64,000 bases of DNA from Alteromonas sp. V450 (GTDB lineage: Bacteria > Pseudomonadota > Gammaproteobacteria > Enterobacterales > Alteromonadaceae), in contig NZ_MODU01000004.1 in the NCBI RefSeq assembly GCF_001885075.1, positions 2,170,001 through 2,234,000 on the forward strand, in the 5' to 3' direction. Position numbers and translations under genes: made by a program. Positions within the stretch are counted from its first letter, which is position 1, and every line of letters starts with the position of its first letter. This document shows positions 46,092 through 55,541 of this stretch, piece after piece. Below the pieces are notes generated by a model. That model was not told the DNA's origin and did not search any database. It saw only the letters and a program-made list of their open reading frames with translations.

Positions 46092-46319
46092 ATGAAAGTA
46101 CAATGCCCAATATGCGCCAAACAAGTGATATGGTCACCTGAAAGCGCATACCGCCCATTTTGTAGTAAAAAGTGCCAGCTTATCGATTTAGGAGAATGGG
46201 CTGCAGAAGACCGAAAAATTGCGGGAAAACCCGCTGAAGACACCACACCAAAACACATTGATATTGAAGAAATAGAGGCAATGATAGCGCAGCAAGAAGA
46301 CGACTTTTTCAAGCACTAA
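46092..46319 (+). CDS. yacG: DNA gyrase inhibitor YacG (zinc protein)
   Basis: 75 residues. Four Cys at 5, 8, 24 and 28 ([16 protein letters not shown]) form the YacG zinc finger, followed by DLGEWAAED and an acidic C-terminus. YacG binds gyrase GyrB in E. coli and inhibits supercoiling. It follows zapD by 35 bases and closes this conserved block; secA/mutT-type neighbours are not seen beyond it. Confidence 0.94.
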   Translation: MKVQCPICAKQVIWSPESAYRPFCSKKCQLIDLGEWAAEDRKIAGKPAEDTTPKHIDIEEIEAMIAQQEDDFFKH

Positions 46320-46743
46320 GCGTGTGTCACTTTACTTTAAAAAATCCATCGAAATAAAAAATATAACGCCCCTTTTGTTAATACCGTTGCACTAAAAAAA
46401 CGTCACCTACTTATAATTTCCACAATAGTGGCTACGTTAAGTGACCCCCTCTAGCAAGCTATCAAATTCATTAGGGCCCATATTTTCTTAGCCCTTGAAG
46501 TGCGATTTGCCATACGAAATACGCCTTTTTGCTCGCAAAAATGAGGAGTATTCGATGGAAAGTTTATTGCTTTTACCGCTTCCCTAACACTCATTAAACC
46601 AACCCGCATAGGTATTTGCTCACTGAGTCTGTAATGATCTATGCGGATTAGTATTATGCAGTTCTCTTGATTGAAATTACTTGACCATAAAGTTGGCTTT
46701 GCGTTTATAGTGTTCGCAACACATTTTATTAACAGGTGATATT
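46320..46743. other. 424-base gap between yacG and the Old Yellow Enzyme gene
   Basis: AT-rich. A palindrome TTTTTGC-TC-GCAAAAA lies at 46526-46541. Just after it GAGGAG precedes an ATG at 46555 that opens a 10-codon frame (MESLLLLPLP, stop at 46585-46587), a possible leader peptide with four Leu in a row. Nothing else recognisable. Confidence 0.3.
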
Positions 46744-47985
46744 GTGACTACGAGCGTATTTACGCCATTTACATTACCCAATGGCAATGTAATAAAAAAT
46801 AGATTGGTAAAAGCGGCCATGGAGGAAAATATGGCTATTGCCAATCAGCTGCCTGGTGATGGCCTTTTCAATTTGTACAGCACATGGGCAAATGGAGGTG
46901 TAGGGCTTATTATTACAGGGAACGTAATGGTAGATCATCTCGCAATGACCGGTCCGGGCGGACTAGCACTTGAATACGATACACCCATAGCGCCATTTAA
47001 AACACTCGCAGAAAAGGGCAAGACGAATAACACTCGACTTTGGATGCAAATAAACCACCCAGGTCGTCAAGTCTTTAAGAAAATGGGAGGAAAAGTACTT
47101 TCGCCTTCAAATATTGCCTTGGATATGGGCAAACACTCTTCTTTGTTTACGCAACCCAAAGCAATGCAACAGCATGAGATTGATGATGTTATAGCGCGGT
47201 TTGTGATTACCGCCACAAAGGCACAAGAAGCCGGTTTTCACGGCGTTCAAGTGCATGCTGCGCATGGCTATTTGTTAGCACAGTTTTTATCGCCTCTTAC
47301 GAATAAACGAACTGATGAATGGGGAGGCGCAATTGAAAATAGAGCGCGATTGCTAGTAGAAATAGTGAAGCAGATACGTCTTGCCTGTGGTGCCCATTTT
47401 GATATCTCCGTTAAGCTCAACTCTGCAGACTTTCAGCGCGGAGGATTTGACGTTGACGATGCACTCTTGGTGGTCAAAATGCTAGAGCGTTTGCACGTGG
47501 ACTTAGTCGAATTATCAGGGGGAAGTTACGAGGCGCCTGCGATGCAAGGTAGAACTGCCGACGACAGAACACTTGCTAGAGAAGCCTATTTTTTGACGTT
47601 CGCTACGCAAATTGCCAATGAAACCGCCGTGCCAATTATGACAACCGGCGGAATACGTCGGCTCGCTATTGCGGAAAATGTACTTCAAAACAACATTCAA
47701 ATGGTGGGGGTTGCCTCTGCTCTGGCACTTACGCCTAATTTACCTAACCTTTGGAGCACGTCGCCTTTGTTTGAAGGCGTGACGCCAGTTGTTAACTGGA
47801 AGGATAAAACGCTAGCGGGGCTTGCCACAATGGCACAAGTAAAGCGACAGCTGCACAGGTTGGGCAAAAATAAAAAGACGAAGGTTGACGCTAACCCCGT
47901 TATATCTCTCATTCTAGATCAGTTAAGAGCAGCAAAGTTAACGAAACGCTACCGTCGTCAATATACCAACGACCTAAACCTCTAG
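46744..47985 (+). CDS. NADH:flavin oxidoreductase, Old Yellow Enzyme family
   Basis: 413-residue FMN-dependent OYE-like protein. Blocks: NRLVKAAMEENMA, the active-site region VQVHAAHGYLLAQFLSPLTN with RTDEWGG, ISVKLNSADFQRGGF and the FMN phosphate site MTTGGIRR. No C-terminal NAD-binding domain, so it is the short class. Start is GTG 46744 with AGGTG 5 bases upstream. It would reduce activated C=C bonds (enones); substrate unknown. The C-terminus is basic (AKLTKRYRRQYTND), unlike the core. Confidence 0.9.
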   Translation: MTTSVFTPFTLPNGNVIKNRLVKAAMEENMAIANQLPGDGLFNLYSTWANGGVGLIITGNVMVDHLAMTGPGGLALEYDTPIAPFKTLAEKGKTNNTRLWMQINHPGRQVFKKMGGKVLSPSNIALDMGKHSSLFTQPKAMQQHEIDDVIARFVITATKAQEAGFHGVQVHAAHGYLLAQFLSPLTNKRTDEWGGAIENRARLLVEIVKQIRLACGAHFDISVKLNSADFQRGGFDVDDALLVVKMLERLHVDLVELSGGSYEAPAMQGRTADDRTLAREAYFLTFATQIANETAVPIMTTGGIRRLAIAENVLQNNIQMVGVASALALTPNLPNLWSTSPLFEGVTPVVNWKDKTLAGLATMAQVKRQLHRLGKNKKTKVDANPVISLILDQLRAAKLTKRYRRQYTNDLNL

Positions 47986-48129
47986 AGCAATAAATATTAC
48001 TCAATAGTTATTTTCGCATTGTGCTGACTCATGTAGTATCTGTTTTCTTCACAGTCTAGTGCTAGTTTTTACTGACTTGAAGAAAACGGCGCGAAGCCAG
48101 TGCAATAACGTAATTTACAAGGAATACTT

Positions 48130-49002
48130 ATGTTTAATTCAATTGCTCTTGTTGGGGGCACTCATGGCAACGAGACCAGCGGTATTCAGCTGATTAACAA
48201 TTGGAAAAAACAAGGTATTCCTCAGCGATTCAATGCGCTTAATGTTGCACTAACTATTGCCAATGAGGCTGCTCTTGAGGCCAACGTCCGCTTTATTGAT
48301 GAAGATTTAAATCGTCAGTTTACTATGGATGCGTTGAATACCCCCCGGGCATCTAAAGAAGCGCTACTGGCGCAATCCATTAATAACAAATTTGGCCCTA
48401 AGGGCAACGCAAAAACTGATTTTGTTATTGATATCCATAACACAACAAGTGAGATGGGCGCTACGCTAATTATTCTCGAAGCAGATGAGTTTCACATACA
48501 GTTGGCACGTTTCGTAAAACAGCAAATGCCTGAAGCCAACATTTTAGTAGAAGACGAAAAGCCCTATCTAGAGCATGGTTACTTGTGTACTACCGGAAAA
48601 AAAGGCGTAATGATTGAAGTGGGCGGTCAGCCCCAAGGCGTGTTAAGAGAAGATGTATACCTACTAACGCAAACGATGGCGGAAGCCATTTTAGATTTCT
48701 GTATTGCATATAATAATCAGCAAATAGAAACAGATGCCCTGCCCGCATGTGAAGCGTTTCGCCTTGGTAAAAATATCGGCTTTCCTTTAGATGAAAAGGG
48801 TAAGCGTATCGCTATGGTCCATCATGCATTGCAAGACAATGACTTTAAGCCATTGCTGCCTGGCTCTCCCATGTTTAGAACTTTCGACGGGAAAGATATT
48901 CTTTGGCAGGGTGAGAAAGAAACGTATCCTCACTTCATTAATGAAGCAGCCTATTTCAAACTAGACGTAGCATTTGCCACGTCTGAACGCATCATGCTTT
49001 AA
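48130..49002 (+). CDS. Aspartoacylase-like zinc carboxypeptidase
   Basis: 290-residue protein of the AspA/AstE (M14) family. Zinc ligands His and Glu lie in LVGGTHGNETSG at residues 7-18, with the third His in VIDIHNTTSEMGATL near residue 106; substrate Arg-Asn in EDLNRQF near residue 60. Likely deacylates an N-acyl aspartate or similar N-acyl amino acid in the cytoplasm. ATG 48130 follows AAGGA. It is a single unit; the 144 bases upstream separate it from the OYE gene. Confidence 0.87.
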   Translation: MFNSIALVGGTHGNETSGIQLINNWKKQGIPQRFNALNVALTIANEAALEANVRFIDEDLNRQFTMDALNTPRASKEALLAQSINNKFGPKGNAKTDFVIDIHNTTSEMGATLIILEADEFHIQLARFVKQQMPEANILVEDEKPYLEHGYLCTTGKKGVMIEVGGQPQGVLREDVYLLTQTMAEAILDFCIAYNNQQIETDALPACEAFRLGKNIGFPLDEKGKRIAMVHHALQDNDFKPLLPGSPMFRTFDGKDILWQGEKETYPHFINEAAYFKLDVAFATSERIML

Positions 49003-49230
49003 GCCTATAACCAGGGTACGCTCATTAGTGGACTGCGCGTTCAAATCTCAAACTAGCAACGTCAGTTTTTCTAGCGACAATAGAAAAATCAGTGATTCAA
49101 GCGACTTAGAATAACAAATCGATAATAGTGGATACGTTGCACATAAGATGAAGCGATATTATTCTCTTCAAACACGAAATGAACATATCTAATAAATCGT
49201 GTTCGCGAGTTTTTATACTAGGATGTAGCT

Positions 49231-49256
49231 GTTAATTCTTTAATAAGAGAATTAAC
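49231..49256. promoter_or_regulatory. Inverted repeat upstream of the glycosyltransferase gene
   Basis: GTTAATTCT / AGAATTAAC, perfect 9-bp arms with 8 bases between, ending 23 bases before the glycosyltransferase start. It may be an operator over the promoter or a leader hairpin. The remaining bases since 49003 hold no ORF. Confidence 0.35.
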
Positions 49257-49279
49257 ACATTACAAGAAAGGTGACACCT

Positions 49280-50431
49280 TTGGAATTAAGTTTTGTTATT
49301 CCATGTTTAAATGAAGAAAAAACGCTGGCCACGTGCATTAGGAAAGCTAAAAAATTTATCGAGCGTGAAGGGATAATCGCTGAAATAATCATTGCTGATA
49401 ATGGTTCAACAGACGCTTCAAAAGAAATTGCGCTTGCAGAGGGGGCCAAAGTTGTAGACGTTAACCGAAAAGGCTATGGCGCAGCAATCTCTGGCGGTAT
49501 TAAAGCCGCTCAGGGAAAATATGTAATCATGGGCGATGCTGATGATAGTTATGATTTTGAAAATTTAGATGCATTTTTAAAAGAGCTTCGATCCGGCGCC
49601 GAATTAGTTATGGGAAATAGGTTCGCGGGAGGAATAGGACGCAAAGCAATGCCGTTCTTGCATCGCTATCTAGGCAACCCAGTACTGAGTTTTCTTGGTA
49701 GATTGTTTTTTTCGTCTTCAATTAGAGATTTTCACTGTGGCCTAAGAGGGTTTAACCGTAATTCAATCATCAAACTCAATTTGACGTGTCCGGGCATGGA
49801 GTTTGCGAGTGAAATGGTAGTAAAAGCATCTTTACAAGGGCTAAAAATAAACGAAGTCCCGACAACACTTAAGAAGGATGGAAGGGACAGACCTCCCCAT
49901 TTGAATACATGGAGAGACGGTTGGCGCCATCTAAAGTTTTTATTGATTTATAGCCCCAAATGGCTGTTTTTTTATCCCGGCGTTTTGTTATTACTCATCG
50001 GCATTGCTGGCATTAGTACACTCTCGTTAGGGGGAATTTCGATAGGTAATTTGAATTTAGACTACCATACCATGCTTTATTCTTCGGCATTCGCAGTAAG
50101 CGGTGTCCAGATGATCTCGTTTGCTTTTATTAGTAAAACGATGGGAAAAGTGATGAATCTATGGAAGTCGAGTGACGCGATGTTGAAAGCAGTAGACATT
50201 TTTATTCGAGAAAAAGCGCTTTTCTTTTTTTTCGCCTTGCTGCTGTCAGGCATATGCTTAGGTATTACGACTATAGGCAAATGGAGCGACATAGACTATG
50301 GCCCGATTACCGACTTTAGTATCTTACGTTTATCTATAATATCGATAACCCTCATTATTGTCGCAGGTCAAGGAGTTCTTTCTTGGTTTTTTCTAAATTC
50401 TCTTCTTATGTTTCATGAGAAAGAAAAGTGA
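49280..50431 (+). CDS. Family 2 glycosyltransferase with C-terminal membrane helices (polyprenyl-phosphate sugar synthase type)
   Basis: 383 residues. The N-terminal GT-A domain shows SFVIPCLNEEKTL, the donor-binding IIADNGSTD, GYGAAISGGI and metal-binding MGDADDSYDFENL, then RDFHCGLRGFNR typical of dolichol/undecaprenyl-phosphate sugar synthases. Four membrane helices follow from about residue 230 (LFFYPGVLLLLIGIAGI onward). It would transfer a sugar from a nucleotide to a lipid carrier. I prefer TTG 49280 with AAAGGTG 6 bases upstream; GTG 49271 is possible. Convergent with the methyltransferase (6 bases apart). Confidence 0.9.
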   Translation: MELSFVIPCLNEEKTLATCIRKAKKFIEREGIIAEIIIADNGSTDASKEIALAEGAKVVDVNRKGYGAAISGGIKAAQGKYVIMGDADDSYDFENLDAFLKELRSGAELVMGNRFAGGIGRKAMPFLHRYLGNPVLSFLGRLFFSSSIRDFHCGLRGFNRNSIIKLNLTCPGMEFASEMVVKASLQGLKINEVPTTLKKDGRDRPPHLNTWRDGWRHLKFLLIYSPKWLFFYPGVLLLLIGIAGISTLSLGGISIGNLNLDYHTMLYSSAFAVSGVQMISFAFISKTMGKVMNLWKSSDAMLKAVDIFIREKALFFFFALLLSGICLGITTIGKWSDIDYGPITDFSILRLSIISITLIIVAGQGVLSWFFLNSLLMFHEKEK

Positions 50432-50437
50432 ACCACA

Positions 50438-51136
50438 TCAATCAGATGAATTGAACTTAGGGGCGTAGGCAATGATGTTGCTGGGCCAACCGCAAAGGGA
50501 AAGAGTAAGCACATTAGGTTCTGATTGAGTCGATTTCTGCATTATCCGCTTTACGTCCTTAGGAGCAAGTAGGTTGAGGTTTTCTTCTTTAGAAAAGAAA
50601 GAATAGGAAGTCCGACTCAAAATAGAACGGAAAACTGGCTTTGGTAGCCAATGCAAGACGGGCAATACGGTATGAAACTCTATTGGAAACCACCGATTTG
50701 GAGTAGTGATAAATACCCCCTTTCTGGCAACTCTATATAATTCTTCAATAAACCTGTGCTGGTTGTCTTCACTACCTACATGTTCAAGTACTGCTGAAGA
50801 ATGAACGTAATCAAATGAATTGTCTTCAAAGGGTAAGTCGAGACCATTTGCTTGAATAAACTTCATACCTTCATACACAGTTTCTAAAAACGAGGCATCA
50901 TCAAGCCCCACGGCAGTAATCTTACTTTTGTGCGGATACCAGGCTTCCAGATAATTTGATGCCTCATAGGTTTGATCGCCAGTAACCCCTACGTCAAGAA
51001 TAGACTCAGTACGTGAAACACATGTCAATTCTATGAACAAGTCATACATTTTTCTTCGCTGGTACGCTGCTACTCTTACAGGTAAGCTTTTTGGTGCTGC
51101 AACATTGTATTGTTCATTTACTTTTTTTGGAGACAC
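50438..51136 (-). CDS. Class I SAM-dependent methyltransferase
   Basis: 232 residues. Motif I region ESILDVGVTGDQTYE (an atypical Gly pattern), motif II-like ITAVGLDDASF, and DNSFDYVHSSAVLEHVGSE, the usual post-II/acceptor block of methyltransferase type 11. A short hydrophobic patch near residue 155 (FHTVLPVLHWLPK) is common in glycan-linked versions. Start at GTG 51136 after GGTGGAG, which is very close to the start; uncertain. Surrounded by glycosyltransferase-type genes, it may methylate a sugar or a polyprenyl-linked glycan. Confidence 0.82.
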   Translation of the reverse strand: MSPKKVNEQYNVAAPKSLPVRVAAYQRRKMYDLFIELTCVSRTESILDVGVTGDQTYEASNYLEAWYPHKSKITAVGLDDASFLETVYEGMKFIQANGLDLPFEDNSFDYVHSSAVLEHVGSEDNQHRFIEELYRVARKGVFITTPNRWFPIEFHTVLPVLHWLPKPVFRSILSRTSYSFFSKEENLNLLAPKDVKRIMQKSTQSEPNVLTLSLCGWPSNIIAYAPKFNSSD

Positions 51137-51316
51137 TCCACCAACCTTCTTTAAAAAATATTGTGAGGCCGCAAACTATATCAAAGATGTTGGTTTATTC
51201 TAGCGCTTAAAATTAGGGCATCCTATAAGTAAGATTAAGTGATTGAATTCTATTCCTTGATGGCGAACTTAAGTCGGTTTAGTATCCGAGTACTTCAGTT
51301 TATTCATATCGAATGA

Positions 51317-51733
51317 TTGTTTATTGTGAATTCCGACTCTTTTTTATCAAAATTTTCTAGGTTTTGCGTTAGCGGAACTGCCATGGCGATGGCCTGTGCC
51401 ATTTTAGTAGGTATAGCCTCTCAGAGTATTAGCAATAACGTCGTATTTTTTTTTGTTTGTATTCTAATGCACTTCTTTTTAAGTGTTATTAACTACCTTT
51501 TACAATCCTGTTGGGTATTTAGGGGCCAGGGAAGCTTTCTTATTTATATTCTTTACAGCATTATCTGTGCTGGAGTCTTCGGCTTGGTGAATACATTGGT
51601 TCTATATTTTTTTAATAGTAGAAACCTAACCGTCGTGACTTTTGCTTATATCCTCTCAGTGGGTGTAGTCGTGCCTTTATCGTATTTTTTAAATAGTCGC
51701 CTTTTCAAAAATAAAATTGAGGCCAAATCGTAG
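51317..51733 (+). CDS. GtrA-family membrane protein (putative lipid-linked sugar flippase)
   Basis: 138 residues with four membrane helices packed closely: LSKFSRFCVSGTAMAMACAIL, NVVFFFVCILMHFFLSVINYLL (split), LIYILYSIICAGVFGLVNTLVL and the last at FAYILSVGVVVPLSYFLNSRLF. The RFCVSGT start and LNSRLFK end fit the GtrA family, which flips undecaprenyl-phosphate sugars. Starts at a TTG (or GTG 51326); no clear ribosome binding site. It is 18 bases before the next gene. Confidence 0.8.
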   Translation: MFIVNSDSFLSKFSRFCVSGTAMAMACAILVGIASQSISNNVVFFFVCILMHFFLSVINYLLQSCWVFRGQGSFLIYILYSIICAGVFGLVNTLVLYFFNSRNLTVVTFAYILSVGVVVPLSYFLNSRLFKNKIEAKS

Positions 51734-51751
51734 TTTTTAAAAGGATGTAGT

Positions 51752-53662
51752 ATGTTTTTTTACGGAAAAAACAAAACGAAATTTTTTTTGGCAATTTTGC
51801 CAATCATATGTTGCGTGATATGGCAATTTATTGCTGGAAAGGATCTAAATTGGGATGCTAATAATTATCACCTTTATGCAGGGTTTTCAGCAATAAATGA
51901 TCGTTTCTCACAAGATTTTTTTGCTGCTGGCCCACAAAGCTACCTAAACCCTTATGCGTATACTCTTTTCTATCTTCTCGTTACTTACTCTTCAAATGCA
52001 TTGTTGGTGGGCTTGTTACTTGCAATCAGCCAAAGTGCTGTAATCTATTTAACATGGGGAATTGCAAAGTCTGTGCTGAAGCAGACCGCTCCTTCAACGA
52101 GTTTTTTAATTCTCACTACAATACTGAGCGTGTCAACTACCGTAGTCTGGCACCAAATAGGTTCATCTTTTATTGATATCTATGTAACAATATTTGTGTT
52201 GGCGGGTGTTTATTCTCTTTTAAAGTATGATGTTTCTCCTACTGCTACACGTGCGTTTCTATCGGCTTTCGTTTTAGGCTTTGCTGTAGGAATTAAACTT
52301 ACATCAGGGATGTTCGCATTGGCCGGCGCCTGTTGCGCCCTCTACTTGATGTGTATTAAACACAAAAAGTATAAACACTTTATATGGTTTTCTGTTGCTG
52401 GTGTTGTTGGTGCACTTCTTGTAGAAGGTTGGTGGGCTTACAGGGTATTTCAAGAAACCGGAAACCCGTTTTTTCCTTTTTTTAATAGTGTATTCTGCTC
52501 ACCGTATACTATTTGTGAGTCAATTAAACACCACAGGTTTATTCCATCCTCTTTGTCAGAAGCCCTGGTTTTGCCCTTTGAAATGCTTCTTCCTTCGCCA
52601 TGGCTTTACATTGAACTATTATCACCTGACGCTCGATTCGCCTTTTTGTTTATCGCTATTCCAATATTTGTATATTTGCAAAGACGTAGCAAGGACGTTG
52701 CGACCCCATTTAAAGTAGTAATTGGTTTCTGGTTAATTTGTTACTTTATATGGCTGTACGCAACTGCAAACGGTCGCTATGGTATGCCACTGTTTATTTT
52801 GGTAGGAATAATCATAGGCTATATCATCGCTAAATCATTAAACGCAAAACGCGCTCAGATATATATGCTCTTATTAGTCACATTTCAGGCGTTTCTTTTG
52901 GTATTTGGCGGAGGTTTGAGGTGGAATTCACAAGAATGGACTTCTCCTTATTTTGAATATCAACTGCCTGAAAAATTAACGAATTCTCCGGCTTTATATA
53001 TATCCGCAACACGGCAGTCTAATAGTTTCTTGATCCCACAATATCACCCTGATTCATCGTTTATAAACGTGTCAGGTCAGATGCCCTTAGATGGAAAAAG
53101 TGCGTTGGGTAAAATTGAACAACTATCAAAACTTCATAACGGTAGAGTTCGTTTCTTTGCCGAAGTAGAAGTTCTGGAAGGCAAGCAAATAGCCGATGTA
53201 AATTGGCCCCAAAATTTTAATAGTAAGATTGAGCGGTTTGGTTGGAAAATTGTTAAGGACCAATGTGAATACGTTGAAAACAACGTTAACAAAGGGACAA
53301 TTGGGCTACGCTATATTGCGGACTGCCCTATTGAAGAAGACGCAGCGTTAGCAACTCGCTTTCAACGTTCTGTCGTAGAGATTGATACAATATTTAGTAA
53401 TATAGAAAAGCATTGCCCACAACTATTCAGTCCTTCAACAGGGGTAACAGAAAAATTCGGCGGCGCTTGGTCACGCGAATATATTGGTACCGATACGTCC
53501 ATTTTTATTACAGATATCAGTGTCATTAAAGTAACCAGTAATGAAGTGGAGGCTACGGTATTAGGCACTAGAGAAGAATGGTCGAAAAACCCTGCTTCTG
53601 CGGCTAAAGGCTGTTTCACAAACGGTCAGAAACGGTCAAAGTCGATGACATTTGACCTATAA
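51752..53662 (+). CDS. Polytopic membrane glycosyltransferase (GT-C-like)
   Basis: 636 residues with a SD AAAGGATG. About ten to eleven membrane helices fill residues 10-390, then a periplasmic C-terminal domain of about 240 residues. The first extracytoplasmic loop carries DLNWDANNYHLYAGF, with the acidic residue expected in a GT-C enzyme. It would use the lipid-linked sugar made by the GT2 and flipped by GtrA. The late part has Cys (DQCEYVE, IADCPIEED, KHCPQLF, KGCFTNG) that could form disulfides. Low GC compared with the flanks. Family assignment is by architecture only. Confidence 0.75.
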   Translation: MFFYGKNKTKFFLAILPIICCVIWQFIAGKDLNWDANNYHLYAGFSAINDRFSQDFFAAGPQSYLNPYAYTLFYLLVTYSSNALLVGLLLAISQSAVIYLTWGIAKSVLKQTAPSTSFLILTTILSVSTTVVWHQIGSSFIDIYVTIFVLAGVYSLLKYDVSPTATRAFLSAFVLGFAVGIKLTSGMFALAGACCALYLMCIKHKKYKHFIWFSVAGVVGALLVEGWWAYRVFQETGNPFFPFFNSVFCSPYTICESIKHHRFIPSSLSEALVLPFEMLLPSPWLYIELLSPDARFAFLFIAIPIFVYLQRRSKDVATPFKVVIGFWLICYFIWLYATANGRYGMPLFILVGIIIGYIIAKSLNAKRAQIYMLLLVTFQAFLLVFGGGLRWNSQEWTSPYFEYQLPEKLTNSPALYISATRQSNSFLIPQYHPDSSFINVSGQMPLDGKSALGKIEQLSKLHNGRVRFFAEVEVLEGKQIADVNWPQNFNSKIERFGWKIVKDQCEYVENNVNKGTIGLRYIADCPIEEDAALATRFQRSVVEIDTIFSNIEKHCPQLFSPSTGVTEKFGGAWSREYIGTDTSIFITDISVIKVTSNEVEATVLGTREEWSKNPASAAKGCFTNGQKRSKSMTFDL

Positions 53663-53820
53663 AAAGCATTCCCCATGGTAAAAAAAGGTTAAAAAAAGAG
53701 ATGTGGCAATGTAATCATTCTCAAAAGAAAAACATGGAAAGTATGCAAACGTGTTTGCTACTACAAATAGTGGTTACTCTCAAAAATGTTTAGCGCACCT
53801 CCTTGCTAACCTTGAACACA

Positions 53821-53847
53821 ATGCCAGTGAGTTTTCATCACTGGCAT
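53821..53847. terminator. Hairpin terminator between glycan genes and chemosensory operon
   Basis: ATGCCAGTGA / TCACTGGCAT, perfect 10-bp stem, 7-base loop, followed on the plus strand by TTTATTTG. It lies between convergent genes and could close both. Confidence 0.75.
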
Positions 53848-53873
53848 TTATTTGCCCCCGCTAGATATCTACA

Positions 53874-55163
53874 TTAAAAGAGTTCTATCTTAGGCTCTCG
53901 TGCCTCTTCAAACTCACTTTTTTCTTCAGGTGATGATTCATTGATATCAAAATGGATTTTACGCTGATCTTCCATTACATATTTTTCAAACATTTCTTTG
54001 GTGCTTAAGTTAAACGACTCATCAAAATGCTCGCGGTTATTGATGTAAGACGAAAACTGTCCGAACAAACTAACGATCGCGTCTTGCTCTAGTTTCACAT
54101 GCTCAGTACGCTGGCGAATAATGTCTTGGAACTGAATTTTCGCGATGGCACCGCTTACTTTTACCGCAACGTCGGTGGCGCTTTGCGAGAAGCACGCCAG
54201 CATTTTGGGATTGAGTTCTTCAAGCACGCGATAGTGTGTCGTTATGTTTTCTAACGACTCAGAAAAACCCGTCAACAATTCACATGTGTCATTTGCGCGC
54301 GTAGAGCTCAGCATTTTCTCACCTTGCAAATGCGCAGCGTCGAGCGCTGATTTTATGCCCGACTCTATTTTTTCGGCCGCTTCTGAAGACTGTGATGATA
54401 GGATACGAACCTGTTCGGCCACTACCGCAAACCCTCGGCCATATTCGCCTGCGCGGGCAGCTTCAATTGCTGCATTAAGCGCTAATAAATTAGTTTGTGA
54501 AGCAATATTTTTTACAAGCTCTGTCAGTTCTTTCAGGTTTTCAACTTCACGCATGACCCCTTGAATTGCCTCAGTGTCTGCAATTTGCTGCTCTCTTTGC
54601 GTACTGATCATCGCTTTTATACTGGATAAGCGCTCAGCTGCTTTAGTGAACTCGTCAGCACTTTTTTCCTTACAACTAAGAGCATTTTTCTGTCCTAATT
54701 CAACGTTGTCTATACTGTCTTGTATGCTGCTTTCAATTTCGTACAGTGCCTTCATCAGCTCCATAGAAGCATCTTCAGTTATTGCACTTATGCCATCCAT
54801 CTGCCCTTTTAATATGGCGACATAATCATTAACTTGAGAGTGAGTTTCACTTAATTGTGTTGAGGTTTCCCGCAAATAACTTTCTTGCTCGTGTAGTTTG
54901 GCTGCATAAATGCGATTTTGTCTACTTGCATACCAAGGCATAAAGCAAAACATGCTAACAATAGTGATTATCACTCCCGCATGCACGCCTATTACCGACG
55001 AGGACGTTGTCAACGACCCTCCAATTCCAAGTGATGCCACAATAACTAATCCGCCCCACAGTAAAAGCGAATCCTGCATACTACCTGTCTTGTCCTTAAG
55101 CACTTTTAATTTCTCAGCGAGCACTGTCTCGTAATACTGCTTTGCTTTTTCAAGTACTTTCAT
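53874..55163 (-). CDS. Methyl-accepting chemotaxis-type receptor without periplasmic domain
   Basis: 429 residues, last gene of the operon. Two membrane helices close together (about residues 32-50 and 60-80) leave almost no periplasmic loop, so sensing must be cytoplasmic, in the membrane or through partners. The signalling tip [16 protein letters not shown] and [12 protein letters not shown] is canonical for CheA/CheW docking. After the bundle comes [15 protein letters not shown], recalling the Q-D-x-x-x-Q region of CheZ-type helices, and an acidic tail ([17 protein letters not shown]). Whether it is methylated is not certain, as only some sites look right. Confidence 0.9.
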   Translation of the reverse strand: MKVLEKAKQYYETVLAEKLKVLKDKTGSMQDSLLLWGGLVIVASLGIGGSLTTSSSVIGVHAGVIITIVSMFCFMPWYASRQNRIYAAKLHEQESYLRETSTQLSETHSQVNDYVAILKGQMDGISAITEDASMELMKALYEIESSIQDSIDNVELGQKNALSCKEKSADEFTKAAERLSSIKAMISTQREQQIADTEAIQGVMREVENLKELTELVKNIASQTNLLALNAAIEAARAGEYGRGFAVVAEQVRILSSQSSEAAEKIESGIKSALDAAHLQGEKMLSSTRANDTCELLTGFSESLENITTHYRVLEELNPKMLACFSQSATDVAVKVSGAIAKIQFQDIIRQRTEHVKLEQDAIVSLFGQFSSYINNREHFDESFNLSTKEMFEKYVMEDQRKIHFDINESSPEEKSEFEEAREPKIELF

Positions 55164-55172
55164 GTTTTTACC

Positions 55173-55541
55173 TTATGCAGTTGGTACCAACTGCTTTACT
55201 ACACCTAATAATTGCTCTGGTTCGACGGGTTTGACGAGCCAGCCTGTAGCACCAGCAGATTTGGCCTCCTCACGACGGCTTTGCTGAGACTCAGTGGTTA
55301 ACATCAACATGGGGGTAAATCTAAATTTAGACTGCTGTTTTAATGTTTTTATTAGCTCTATACCATTCATACCTGGCATATTTAAGTCAGTAATAATCAA
55401 CTTGGGCGATATGGATTCAAGCGCAACCATAGCTGCTTCTGCACTTTCTGACTTTGTTACCGTATAGCCTGCCCGCTTTAATAGCATTTCCATGCTCATC
55501 AACATCGTTGCTGAATCATCTACTAAGTGTATTGCGCTCAT
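55173..55541 (-). CDS. CheY-like single-domain response regulator
   Basis: 122 residues, a lone receiver: acidic pair Asp8/Asp9, phospho-acceptor Asp52 in TDLNMPG, Thr in MLTTES near residue 82 and Lys104 in LVKPVEP. No output domain, so it would act by protein contact. Lies between the ParA gene (4-base ATGA-type overlap) and the terminal receptor gene (9 bases). Confidence 0.93.
   Translation of the reverse strand: MSAIHLVDDSATMLMSMEMLLKRAGYTVTKSESAEAAMVALESISPKLIITDLNMPGMNGIELIKTLKQQSKFRFTPMLMLTTESQQSRREEAKSAGATGWLVKPVEPEQLLGVVKQLVPTA

Noticed and set aside
46420-53780. Repeated ATAGTGGnTAC motif at about 46424, 49124 and 53766
   Set aside because: A 14-base match with one mismatch is expected many times by chance in 64 kb; the third copy is shorter.
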